NCBI GenBank assembly: GCA_028277515.1 | Contig: JANQGC010000035.1 | Span: 1-50,090, forward strand | DNA length: 50,090 nucleotides | Direction: 5' to 3' | Source of the DNA: Anaerolineae bacterium | GTDB taxonomy: Bacteria > Chloroflexota > Anaerolineae > Promineifilales > Promineifilaceae | Part shown: one piece after another, positions 10,614-18,778 of the stretch | Layout: every line of letters starts with the position of its first letter | How positions within the stretch are numbered: position 1 is the first letter of the stretch | The notes under the pieces: generated by a model | What the model was told of the DNA's origin: nothing | The model's database searches: none | Seen by the model: only the letters and a program-made list of their open reading frames with translations | Made by a program: the position numbers and the translations under genes

Positions 10614-12245
10614 TTAAACGACGGCCATCGCGCCCCCACGCCGGTTATCTCCAGCGCCATGTAAGCGGCTATCTATCGTACGGGACACGCTGTGCGCTCC
10701 ACCAAAATAAATACTGCGAGACTGCCAGCGGTTGATCGCGTAGCCCATCCCTTCTAACTGGTTCACAGCCTCTTCATCATAGCCCGCCTCACACTGCAAC
10801 ACCCCATGCTCAATATGCACGCGCGGTGCGTTAACCGCCTCATGCAGGCTCATACGAAAGTCCAACAGATTACTCAACACCTGCATGATAACACTGCGAA
10901 TGCGAATGCTGCCACCACTGCCAACGACAACTCGCGGCTGGTTCTTCTGGAGCACGATGGCTGGGGTCATCATCGTCGGAATACGAACGCCGGGCGGGCG
11001 AGAGTGAAAACCATCCGGGTGTAAATCTTCTTCACCTAAGATGTTGTTAGGGATAAAACCGGTTCCGGGAACGACAAAACCGGCCGATTCACCCGCTGTT
11101 GTTGTCAGGCTGACACTCATCCCCTGCCCATCGATCACGCTGAGATGGCTGGTGTTGGGTGGGCCATCCGCTTCTGACGGAGCGGGAGAAAATTCTGGCC
11201 GGCTCAAAATTTGACGTATTTCTCCTTCAAAGTGCATGGCGTTTTCTTCACTCAAGAATCGACTTAAGGCCTCCTTGGGGGGCACAAGCGCACTCAGTTT
11301 TTCCCACATGGGGCGGGCACGCGAGGTGGCGGCCATGACTTCATACAGCCGTCTCAAATGTTCAACCGATCCATGTTGCCATCTGCTGACATTGAACCGG
11401 GCCAACAAGTTCATGGTGAAGGCGGTCAAGACACCGCCGGTCGAGCTTCGAGGTGGGAGGAGAATTTCAAAATCCCGGTACGGTACACGAATCGAAGGCA
11501 TCTTGAGCACCTGGTAGTGCTGTAGATCCTCAGCCGTTAATAAACCACCATGCGCCTGCTGGTCGTCCAAAATCGCCTGCGCCAGCCGACCATTACGCAG
11601 CACCTTTTCTCCGTCTCTGGCAATTTCCTGCAAGGTTTCAGCCAAACCGGGGACAAATAACTGTTCTCCCGCTTGTATCATACGGCCGTCTCGCAGAAAA
11701 ATTTCTCGCATCCCGGCTGTGTTGGCGTAGAGCGGTGTCAACAACTTACAAGTATCAGCTTGAAATGGGGCAATTGCCAGCCCATCTTGCGCCAGTTTAA
11801 TCGCCGGCTCCAGGAGTGTTGAGAGGGGTAAACGGCCGTAATCTTCAGCCATACGGCATAAGCCAAAAATATTTCCAGGAACAGCCACCGAAGCCCTTCC
11901 CAGGTGAAAATTTTGTGTGGTCTCCCCAAAGTCAACAGTTACTTCATTAAAATCTATGTCTGATGATTTGTCGAACGCATGACCGAGGCCGGGCGTATTG
12001 CTGAAGAAATCATAAACAACGGACTGGCTATCCTTTGGATCATAAATATGGGCCAAACCGCTACCCCCCAGATGCACAACGCCAATCTCTGCAATGAAAG
12101 AGGCAAAAGCAGCCGCAACAGCAGCATCAACCGCATTACCACCACGTGCCAGCATGGAAATCCCCACGGCCACTGTTTCCGGTCCCCCGGCGGCCACAAC
12201 CCCGTGAAATTTATTATCCTGACTAGATTGCTGTTCAAACTGCAT
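10614..12245 (-). CDS. Gamma-glutamyltransferase family Ntn-hydrolase
   Basis: Family member that cleaves gamma-glutamyl bonds, or related amide bonds, after self-processing. The 543-aa chain shows the N-terminal MLARGGNAVDAAVAAAFA motif, the substrate-arginine region GRASVAVPGNIFGL (Arg117), and the processing site NTSHLSVIDGQG. There Thr365 would become the N-terminal nucleophile of the small chain. It ends with PRVVVGSGGSIRIRS and the family's C-terminal glycine-rich GAGDNRRGGAMAVV. The loop NNILGEEDLHP is the variant seen in many non-GGT-type members, so the exact substrate is open. No signal peptide is visible, which points to a cytoplasmic enzyme. It is divergent from a cluster of M20 hydrolases, suggesting a peptide-salvage role. 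Confidence 0.88.
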   Translation of the reverse strand: MQFEQQSSQDNKFHGVVAAGGPETVAVGISMLARGGNAVDAAVAAAFASFIAEIGVVHLGGSGLAHIYDPKDSQSVVYDFFSNTPGLGHAFDKSSDIDFNEVTVDFGETTQNFHLGRASVAVPGNIFGLCRMAEDYGRLPLSTLLEPAIKLAQDGLAIAPFQADTCKLLTPLYANTAGMREIFLRDGRMIQAGEQLFVPGLAETLQEIARDGEKVLRNGRLAQAILDDQQAHGGLLTAEDLQHYQVLKMPSIRVPYRDFEILLPPRSSTGGVLTAFTMNLLARFNVSRWQHGSVEHLRRLYEVMAATSRARPMWEKLSALVPPKEALSRFLSEENAMHFEGEIRQILSRPEFSPAPSEADGPPNTSHLSVIDGQGMSVSLTTTAGESAGFVVPGTGFIPNNILGEEDLHPDGFHSRPPGVRIPTMMTPAIVLQKNQPRVVVGSGGSIRIRSVIMQVLSNLLDFRMSLHEAVNAPRVHIEHGVLQCEAGYDEEAVNQLEGMGYAINRWQSRSIYFGGAHSVSRTIDSRLHGAGDNRRGGAMAVV

Positions 12246-12288
12246 TCGGATAGTTTACCAAATTAATGACAAACGACACTAGACAAGG

Positions 12289-12317
12289 TTGATCCCGGCA
12301 GACATAATGAATAATAA
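12289..12317 (+). promoter_or_regulatory. Promoter for the plus-strand hydrolase cluster
   Basis: TTGATC (12289-12294) and TAATAA (12312-12317) are spaced by 17 bases. The predicted start is close to the flavin-reductase-like gene, leaving a leader of only about 20 bases. Confidence 0.4.
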
Positions 12318-12344
12318 ATGTCTTAGACCGGTATGGTGATTATT

Positions 12345-12953
12345 ATGAACACATCTTATGAGCAGCAAGTGGTACCTTTATCATCCGAACTTTCTATTTG
12401 GGATCAGGTCTTCACCGTAGCACCGTTGGTAGTTATCGGTACAAAAGAAGCTGACGGCCGCTATAATCTTGCTCCCAAACACCTGGCCACACCATTGAGC
12501 TGGAATAATCATTTTGGTTTTGTCTGCACGCCGAGCCATTCGACCTACCACAATATCAAGCGGGAGGGTGTATTTACTGTGAGCTATCCTCGACCCACCC
12601 AAATGATCCAGACCAGCTTAACCGCCACCCCCCGAGAAGAAGATGGTGGCAAACCCGCCCTGGCTTTGCTGCCTACATTCCCTGCAAAGAAAGTTGATGG
12701 TGTATTCATTGAAGATGGCTACCTTTATTTTGAGTGCGAATTAGAGCGAATCGTTGATGGATTCGGCATAAACAGTCTCATCGCGGGCGAAATCACTGCC
12801 GCCTACGCTGCCCAGGATTCACTGCGCAGCCCTGATATCGATGATATTGATTTGCTAGCCGATGCGCCGCTGTTAGCCTATCTCAACTGGGGCCGCTTTG
12901 CCCGTATCCGGGAAAGTTTCACTTTTCCATTCATGCGTGGATTTAAACGCTAA
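12345..12953 (+). CDS. Flavin-reductase-like FMN-binding split-barrel protein
   Basis: The 202-aa protein has the layout of the flavin reductase / FMN-binding split barrel family: APLVVIGTKEADGRYNLAPKH at about 25-45, then TPSHSTYHNIKREGVFTVSYP, where the family usually contacts the FMN phosphate. The C-terminal half (FECELERIVDGFG) matches the second barrel half. Such proteins bind FMN and serve as reductases or small oxidoreductases; the substrate is unknown. I prefer the ATG at 12345, with GGTG a few bases upstream, over the ATG at 12333, which would sit very close to the predicted transcription start. It is probably cotranscribed with the M20 gene 18 bases downstream. Confidence 0.75.
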   Translation: MNTSYEQQVVPLSSELSIWDQVFTVAPLVVIGTKEADGRYNLAPKHLATPLSWNNHFGFVCTPSHSTYHNIKREGVFTVSYPRPTQMIQTSLTATPREEDGGKPALALLPTFPAKKVDGVFIEDGYLYFECELERIVDGFGINSLIAGEITAAYAAQDSLRSPDIDDIDLLADAPLLAYLNWGRFARIRESFTFPFMRGFKR

Positions 12954-12971
12954 GGACACTGTCAGATAACC

Positions 12972-14126
12972 ATGAAGCCGGCCAAATTGATAACAGCTTA
13001 TTTACGAGATCAGCGAGAAGAGATGATTCAATTTCTCTCCGAGCTTGTTCGGGCGGAGTCGCCCTCCACCAGCCCGGAAGCCCAGGCAGCACCATTAGCT
13101 CTCTTATGGGATGCATTGAATGGCTTGGGTTTTACTGTTCGTATCATTGGAGGCCAAAAAACGGGCGGGCATTTGCTGGCAGAGCCAGCAGAAAATGATG
13201 CCCATCAAAGTGATGGATCTCGCCAACTGCTTATCGGCCACTGTGATACTGTTTGGCCTATCGGCACGCTCAAAGAAATGCCCTTGCAGGTCGAAAATGG
13301 CCGGATTCGTGGGCCTGGCGTCTATGACATGAAGGGTGGTCTGACCCAGATGATTTTCGCTTTAAAGACTTTAAATGTTCTGGACTTACGGCCACGGTTG
13401 GCTCCTGTCATTTTTGTAAACTCAGACGAGGAAATCGGTAGCATTGAATCTCGATCTCATATCATCCGCCTGGCCCAAGAAGTCCAGCGCGCTTTCATTT
13501 TAGAACCGGCTCTAGGATTAGAAGGCAAATTGAAAACAGCGAGAAAAGGAGTGGGCATATTTGAAGTGATTGTGCACGGCCGCGCGGCTCATGCCGGGTT
13601 GGAGCCTGAAAAGGGAATCAGCGCCATATTAGCTCTTTCCCATGTCATTCAAGATCTTTATTCCTTGAATGATTTAAGCAAAGGCATTACCGTCAATGTG
13701 GGTACGATTGATGGCGGTTTGCGCACAAACGTCATTGCGCCCCAAAGCCGGGCCGCCATCGATGTGCGCGTGCCGACAATGAGCGATGCCAGGCAAATTG
13801 AAAAAGAAATTCTGAATCTGAAATCACCAATTCCCGGCAGCAGGCTTGAAATTAATGGGGGCTTCAACCGTCCCCCCTTGGAAGCAACGCCATCCAATCA
13901 GGAGCTTTGGCAGCGTGCTCAAGGTATCGGCAATCAATTAGGTATTCGTTTACAAAATGGAATGGCCGGTGGTGGGTCCGATGGCAATTTCACAAGTCAA
14001 TATACTCCTACATTGGACGGGCTGGGGGCTGTGGGGGATGGTGCACACGCCCAACATGAATTTCTTATTGTAGATAAGATGGCGGAACGCGCAGCCTTGT
14101 TGGCGTTATTGATGTTAACATCTTAA
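12972..14126 (+). CDS. M20-family metallopeptidase (glutamate carboxypeptidase-like)
   Basis: Dinuclear zinc hydrolase, 384 aa. Visible ligands and catalytic residues: His90 and Asp92 in IGHCDTVWPIG, Asp119 in GPGVYDMKGG, and the Glu153-Glu154 pair in NSDEEIGS. Further are the Glu of ILEPAL and the late His of GDGAHAQHEF. The lid/dimerisation domain lies at about 190-295 (VIVHGRAAHAGLEPEKG). The closest family pattern is the carboxypeptidase G2 / ArgE-DapE group, which removes C-terminal glutamate or deacylates amino acids. No signal peptide is present, so it should be cytoplasmic. The substrate cannot be read from the sequence. Confidence 0.88.
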   Translation: MKPAKLITAYLRDQREEMIQFLSELVRAESPSTSPEAQAAPLALLWDALNGLGFTVRIIGGQKTGGHLLAEPAENDAHQSDGSRQLLIGHCDTVWPIGTLKEMPLQVENGRIRGPGVYDMKGGLTQMIFALKTLNVLDLRPRLAPVIFVNSDEEIGSIESRSHIIRLAQEVQRAFILEPALGLEGKLKTARKGVGIFEVIVHGRAAHAGLEPEKGISAILALSHVIQDLYSLNDLSKGITVNVGTIDGGLRTNVIAPQSRAAIDVRVPTMSDARQIEKEILNLKSPIPGSRLEINGGFNRPPLEATPSNQELWQRAQGIGNQLGIRLQNGMAGGGSDGNFTSQYTPTLDGLGAVGDGAHAQHEFLIVDKMAERAALLALLMLTS

Positions 14127-14139
14127 GTAGTTTTGTATC

Positions 14140-14201
14140 AGGTTTGTCGATTTTTTCTTTGGAATTCCCAAAGGTACAAAAAAATAATAATTGACAAACC
14201 T
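14140..14201 (+). other. Nested inverted repeats in the leader of the DUF1611 gene
   Basis: Outer arms AGGTTTGTC (14140-14148) and GACAAACCT (14193-14201) are perfect complements. Inside them lies CTTTGG-AATTC-CCAAAG (14157-14173). The structure ends immediately before the AGGAGG ribosome binding site. It could be an mRNA leader fold or an operator; there is no T run of the kind a terminator on this strand would have directly after the outer stem. Confidence 0.35.
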
Positions 14202-14215
14202 TTAGGAGGAATGAT

Positions 14216-15244
14216 ATGAGCCGTTATTTCTTCTCTTCGATTACCCGCATCACCCCTCTGCCCGATCTCCCTTTTTCTGTTGAACCTCTCCCACGCGAAA
14301 TGTGGGCCGGGGGCGACTACATCGCCGGTGAAGTAAACCACCGACCCAGCCCTCTCGGCCGTGTAGAAGTTAGAAGCGGCCGAACAATTGAAGTGATGGA
14401 AGGTCACATTATCATCGGTGCTTTCGCCCGCCGCTATGCCACCTTAGAAACGGTCGGTGATTGGCGCGAGATTGGCGAAGATTTGCTCATGGATTGTCTA
14501 GGAATGGGTGGGGTGTTTGGCAAAATGACTTCAATTTCTCCCTTCTTGCCTACCCCAATCCCTTTGACGTATAAAGGACATGTTTTAATTCATGGAGAAA
14601 AATGCCGCATGCAGGATTATGTGGCCCAGCTGGCTCCACGGCCTTTCTTGCTACCGGTCATCATGATCATCGGTACATCCATGTCCGCCGGCAAGACCAC
14701 AGCAGCGCGCGTCATTATTCGCCAGCTTAAGGATATGGGCTTGAAAGTTGTGGGCGCAAAATTAACCGGGAGCGGCCGCTATCGCGACATTTTAAGCATG
14801 AGAGATGCCGGGGCTGATTATATATTTGATTTTGTTGATACCGGGCTGCCAACCACTGTTTGCCCAAGCCGGCAATATCAAGAAGCCCTGGAACGGCTGC
14901 TTGCTCGCATCTCGGTCGTTGACGTCGATGTCGCTGTCATTGAAGTCGGTGCTTCTCCCTTGGAACCCTACAATGGAGACATCGCTGTGAAGCACATCTC
15001 GGAAAATGTGCGCTGGTTAGTGATGTGCGCTTCCGATCCTTATGCTGTGATCGGACTTATTGAGGCATACGGCCGTACGCCAAACATGATTGCCGGCGTT
15101 ACTACCAACACTGAAGCGGGCATCGAATTGGTTACTAAACTAACCGGAATTAAAGCCTTAAACTTGCTTGATCGTGAATCTACGTGGGAGTTACGCCAAT
15201 TATTGCGGACAGCCTTAACGCTTCCATTAAGTTCATCGAGCTAA
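14216..15244 (+). CDS. P-loop protein, DUF1611-like
   Basis: The 342-aa protein has a beta-rich N-terminal half (YIAGEVNHRPSPLGRVEVRS, then GHIIIGAFARRYATLETVGD). The C-terminal P-loop domain carries Walker A GTSMSAGKTT at about 158-167, followed by VVGAKLTGSGRYRDI and DAGADYIFDFVDTGLP. The arrangement resembles DUF1611 proteins. One branch of these (DgcN) has been described as acting on D-glutamate by N-acetylation, and the P-loop half also recalls MobB. The start has a strong SD (AGGAGG). The gene lies between M20 hydrolases, so a role in glutamate or D-amino-acid metabolism is a reasonable guess, not more. Confidence 0.6.
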   Translation: MSRYFFSSITRITPLPDLPFSVEPLPREMWAGGDYIAGEVNHRPSPLGRVEVRSGRTIEVMEGHIIIGAFARRYATLETVGDWREIGEDLLMDCLGMGGVFGKMTSISPFLPTPIPLTYKGHVLIHGEKCRMQDYVAQLAPRPFLLPVIMIIGTSMSAGKTTAARVIIRQLKDMGLKVVGAKLTGSGRYRDILSMRDAGADYIFDFVDTGLPTTVCPSRQYQEALERLLARISVVDVDVAVIEVGASPLEPYNGDIAVKHISENVRWLVMCASDPYAVIGLIEAYGRTPNMIAGVTTNTEAGIELVTKLTGIKALNLLDRESTWELRQLLRTALTLPLSSSS

Positions 15245-15247
15245 CAT

Positions 15248-15276
15248 TTGAAAGCCTTCGGTGACAGTGCTATAAA
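15248..15276 (+). promoter_or_regulatory. Promoter for the tandem M20 genes
   Basis: TTGAAA (15248-15253) and TATAAA (15271-15276) are spaced by exactly 17 bases in the gap after the DUF1611 gene. The leader to the next ATG is about 40 bases. This would uncouple the tandem M20 pair and downstream genes from the upstream cluster. Confidence 0.5.
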
Positions 15277-15322
15277 TTAGGGTTTGCACTTACCAGATCA
15301 AAGTTAAGGCATAAATGTTTGA

Positions 15323-16600
15323 ATGTCCAATCAGGAAACGATAGTAACGTTAGAAAATCATCTCCAGCAAGAGCTGCCCGCCAAACTGGATTACTTACAG
15401 CAGACGGTCAACATCAATAGCTTTACTGCCAATCCCATAGGCGTTAATAAGGTTGGCGATCTTACGGCCGAAGCCTTTGCCCAATTGGGATTCACGGCCG
15501 AGCGGGTGCAGGCTGCGGATTATCTTTATGGCAAGCATCTGATATTAACACGTCATGGCCAGACAAAGGATGGGCGACCAGGTCCTAAAGTTGGTTTTAT
15601 CTCCCATTTAGACACCGTCTATCCTGCTGCGGAAGAATTAGACAACAATTTTCACTGGCGCATCTCCGGCAGGCGTATCTATGGCCCTGGCGTCTACGAC
15701 ATAAAAGGCGGGACGATGATGATCTTGTTACTGCTTTCCGCCCTCCAAAAAGTCTATCCTGAGCTTTTTGATCAGATCACCTGGGTCGTGCTTCTCAATG
15801 CTGCCGAAGAAGCGCTAGTGCCTGATTTCGGCCGATTATGCCTGAGCAACCTGGATGGTAACACATTAGCCGCGCTCGTCTTTGAAGGAGGTGTATCCTA
15901 CGGCAAGGATTACAAATTTGTCACGTCGCGTAAAGGAATGGCGCGCTATCATATCACCGTTGAAGGCAAGGCTGCCCATGCGGGCACATCGCACAATCAT
16001 GGGGCCAACGCCATCTTACAAATGTCAGAAGTCATCCAGCGTGTGGCCCATTTCACCAATTATGAACAAGCTATAACCTTTAATGTGGGGACGATCTCCG
16101 GCGGGACAGTCATTAACCGCGTGCCTCATCAAGCCAGCGCCTTCGTAGAAATGAGGGCATATTCTCCATCCGTTTTTGCCTCAGGTGTAGACAGAATGGT
16201 TGCCTTAAATGAATTCTCTTCTGTTCAAAGTGCCAATGGCGGCTACCCCTGCAAAGTAAGCATCAACTTATTAGGGCAATGGAAACCTTGGGCTCCTAAT
16301 CAAAAATCTGATACATTGCTCAACCTGTGGCGAGAAGCAGGGAAAAATCTCGGTATCGTCATCGAAGGGGAAGCAAGAGGCGGATTGAGCGACGGCAATT
16401 GGACCTGGCAGCAGGTCGCTACCCTGGATGGATTAGGGCCGGATGGTGGAAATGCGCACTGTTCTGAACGTTCTGAGGACGGGAGCAAAGATCAAGAATA
16501 TATATTACTGGACTCTTTCATTCCTAAAGCGCTTCTCAACTGCCTGGCTATTACGAAGTTGGTAAACGAACATGCAGCAATTCAATCCAATGGCGCTTAG
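15323..16600 (+). CDS. M20-family metallohydrolase (tandem copy 1)
   Basis: A 425-aa M20 enzyme with the metal set His95 and Asp97 in ISHLDTVYPAAEE, Asp126 in GPGVYDIKGG, and the Glu162-Glu163 pair in LNAAEEALVPDFG. The C-terminal histidine is in GGNAHCSERS. The lid domain begins near VEGKAAHAGTSHNHGANAIL. It is clearly a sister of the next gene: INSFTANP-GVNK, HLILTR, GGTVINRVPH and GGNAHCSERS recur at the same positions. The usual acidic residue before the Glu pair is replaced (AAEE rather than DEE). Cytoplasmic, no signal peptide; substrate unknown. Confidence 0.85.
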   Translation: MSNQETIVTLENHLQQELPAKLDYLQQTVNINSFTANPIGVNKVGDLTAEAFAQLGFTAERVQAADYLYGKHLILTRHGQTKDGRPGPKVGFISHLDTVYPAAEELDNNFHWRISGRRIYGPGVYDIKGGTMMILLLLSALQKVYPELFDQITWVVLLNAAEEALVPDFGRLCLSNLDGNTLAALVFEGGVSYGKDYKFVTSRKGMARYHITVEGKAAHAGTSHNHGANAILQMSEVIQRVAHFTNYEQAITFNVGTISGGTVINRVPHQASAFVEMRAYSPSVFASGVDRMVALNEFSSVQSANGGYPCKVSINLLGQWKPWAPNQKSDTLLNLWREAGKNLGIVIEGEARGGLSDGNWTWQQVATLDGLGPDGGNAHCSERSEDGSKDQEYILLDSFIPKALLNCLAITKLVNEHAAIQSNGA

Positions 16601-17843
16601 CCAGGAAATCAAGATCTACCTGCAAGAACATTTACCGGGCTATATATCCATGCTGGAACAGATGGTTGGAATTAACAGTTTCACCTCCAACCCTGAAGGA
16701 GTCAATAAACTGGGTCAACTGACAGCCGATGATTTTGCCACTTTAGGTTTCAAAGCAGAAAGCATACAATCAACCAACCCCCTTTATGGCCGGCATTTGA
16801 TTCTAACCCGACCCGGCCAACCACAAGGCGACCAGCCGGCACCCAAAGTGGGACTGGTCTCTCATCTTGATACCGTCTTCCCCGAAGCGGAAGAAATACA
16901 AAATGATTTCCGCTGGCGGGTTGAAGGAGACCGTATTTATGGACCAGGCATTCTGGATATAAAGGGGGGTACGGTCATGATCTACATGGTATTAAGCGCC
17001 CTTCATGATCTTTATCCCGAACTCTTTCAGTCCGTCACCTGGATTGTGCTGCTTGATGCCTCGGAAGAAACAGGCGGGAAGGATTTCGGCCGGCTGTGTG
17101 TTCAGCGGTTGGGATCAAACCCATTGGCCTGCCTGATATTTGAACCTGGGAGCTGGTCTGGCAAAAATCCCCAACTTGTTGTTGCTCGCAAGGGGATGGT
17201 TGTCTATCGCATCGAAGTGGAGGGAAAGGCGGCTCACGCCGGCAGCGCCCATGATAAAGGAGCCAACGCTGTTTTACAAATGGCAGATATCATAACCCGT
17301 ATTTCTCACATGACCGACTATGATCGCGATTTGACCTTTAATGTTGGAACCGTGGCCGGAGGCACTGTCATCAATCGCGTGCCTCATTTCGCCTCAGCCA
17401 GTATCGAAATGCGTGCTTTTAACATAGCAGTGTACAAAGAGGGCATCGCTAAAATGCTGGATCTCAATCACCTTTCCACAGTCCGTTCGGCCAATGGCGG
17501 TTTTAACTGCCGGGTTCAAACAAAGGTTTTAAACCAGGTGCTGCCTTGGTCGCGAAATTCTAAAACAGATAACCTCTTTCAGGTCTGGCAAGAAACGGCA
17601 AAATCGCTAAACCTGAAAGCTATCCCTGAAGAACGTGCGGGACTGAGTGACGGCAATTATTTCTGGAAAGATATGCCCATCCTGGACGGTCTCGGCCCGG
17701 CGGGCGGCAATGCCCACTGCTCTGAGCGCAGCCCGGATGGAAGAAAGGACCAGGAATACATCATCCATTCATCCTTTGTGCCCAAGGCACATCTGAACAC
17801 CCTGGCCGTCATCCGGCTCGTTTCGCGAACCCTTGATATTTAA
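16572..17843 (+). CDS. M20-family metallohydrolase (tandem copy 2)
   Basis: A 423-aa paralogue of the preceding gene. His98 and Asp100 are in VSHLDTVFPEAEE, Asp129 in GPGILDIKGG, the Glu165-Glu166 pair in LDASEETGGKDFG, and the late His in GGNAHCSERSPDGRKDQEYI. It begins inside the last codons of copy 1 (29-base overlap from the ATG at 16572). An ATG at 16590 lines up better with the paralogue's N-terminus, so the start is uncertain by six codons. The two copies presumably arose by local duplication and then diverged, which suggests related but distinct substrates. Confidence 0.85.
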   Translation: MQQFNPMALSQEIKIYLQEHLPGYISMLEQMVGINSFTSNPEGVNKLGQLTADDFATLGFKAESIQSTNPLYGRHLILTRPGQPQGDQPAPKVGLVSHLDTVFPEAEEIQNDFRWRVEGDRIYGPGILDIKGGTVMIYMVLSALHDLYPELFQSVTWIVLLDASEETGGKDFGRLCVQRLGSNPLACLIFEPGSWSGKNPQLVVARKGMVVYRIEVEGKAAHAGSAHDKGANAVLQMADIITRISHMTDYDRDLTFNVGTVAGGTVINRVPHFASASIEMRAFNIAVYKEGIAKMLDLNHLSTVRSANGGFNCRVQTKVLNQVLPWSRNSKTDNLFQVWQETAKSLNLKAIPEERAGLSDGNYFWKDMPILDGLGPAGGNAHCSERSPDGRKDQEYIIHSSFVPKAHLNTLAVIRLVSRTLDI

Positions 17844-17903
17844 TATTTGGCAAACATTTCTGCAAAGTCGGTGAATTTCGGCAACCAGTACCAGGAGATA
17901 CAC

Positions 17904-18038
17904 ATGCCTTGGATTAAGGTCTATTCGTTTGATGAAGCAACCGGTTTCTTGAAAAAGCAATACGAAGCCGCCATAAAGCGGGCAGGCCGAATTTGGCATA
18001 TTGCCTCAATACTTGAGGTTATAAAAGGAGAAAGCTAA
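17904..18038 (+). pseudogene. N-terminal remnant of an AhpD-like (carboxymuconolactone decarboxylase family) protein
   Basis: The 44 codons from ATG 17904 begin MPWIKVYSFDEATGFLKKQY, followed by EAAIKRAGRIWHIASIL. This closely follows the start of peroxidase-related AhpD-like proteins (a W-I start, an E-A-T-G motif, then Y-E-A-A and R-A-G-R), which normally run to about 180 aa and contain a CxxC-type active site. Here the reading frame stops right after this segment, and the catalytic part is absent. The start has a good SD (AGGAG, eight bases). The stop overlaps the next ATG as TAATG, so the stub still couples translation of the metallophosphoesterase gene. It may be a decayed gene retained as a leader peptide. 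Confidence 0.5.
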
Positions 18039-18763
18039 TGCGTATTGCCTTGATCTCTGATATACACGGCAATCTCGTTGCCTTGGAAGCAGTTTTGGCC
18101 GATCTAGAATCTGAAGCACCGGGCGCCGTCATCTGTCTCGGAGATGTTTTGGTGACCGGTCCCCAGCCCCACCAGGTACTCGATTTATTGCGCGAGCGAG
18201 ATTGGCCAATCGTCATGGGCAATACAGATGCCTGGGCATTGAATCCAACACCCTGGGAGGACACTGATGAGGATTCGCGGCGCCTGGAAGAAATCGAGCG
18301 TTGGGGAGCGACTAGCTTACGCGAGGAAGATTTAGCCTTTATCCGCACCTTCCAACCAACGGTATCGCTCGATCTTGGGAAAGGTATTCGTTTACTCGCT
18401 TATCATGGTTCGCCCCGTTCCAATACAGATTTTATAGTTCCAACAACATCTGAGGATGAATTAAAGCAAATGCTTGCCGGCCACCAGGCAACGGTCATGG
18501 TCGGGGGACATACACACCAGCAAATGCTGCGCCGCTTTCAAAACAGTTTACTGGTCAATCCGGGCAGTGTTGGTATGCCATATGAAACGGTTGGTGGGCA
18601 TTCACACAATCCGCTTTGGGCTGAATATGCCCTTGTCACACAGCAGAATAGCCATCTGTCTGTACAATTTCGCCGGGTGCCCATAAATTTAGAGTACTTG
18701 ACGAAAGCTGTTAAGCGTAGTGACATGCCTCACGCCGATTGGTGGCTGAAGGATTGGCGCTAA
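18038..18763 (+). CDS. Metallophosphoesterase (YfcE-like calcineurin fold)
   Basis: A 241-aa cytoplasmic phosphoesterase with the dimetal motifs in order: SDIHGN (residues 7-12), GDVLVTGP, GNTD, the HGSP loop and GGHTH. The C-terminal NPGSVGMP is typical of the YfcE/MJ0936 group of phosphodiesterases. The ATG overlaps the stop of the AhpD-like stub (TAATG), with AAAAGGAG upstream. The physiological substrate is unknown. Confidence 0.88.
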   Translation: MRIALISDIHGNLVALEAVLADLESEAPGAVICLGDVLVTGPQPHQVLDLLRERDWPIVMGNTDAWALNPTPWEDTDEDSRRLEEIERWGATSLREEDLAFIRTFQPTVSLDLGKGIRLLAYHGSPRSNTDFIVPTTSEDELKQMLAGHQATVMVGGHTHQQMLRRFQNSLLVNPGSVGMPYETVGGHSHNPLWAEYALVTQQNSHLSVQFRRVPINLEYLTKAVKRSDMPHADWWLKDWR

Positions 18764-18778
18764 AGAGGAGATCAAATA

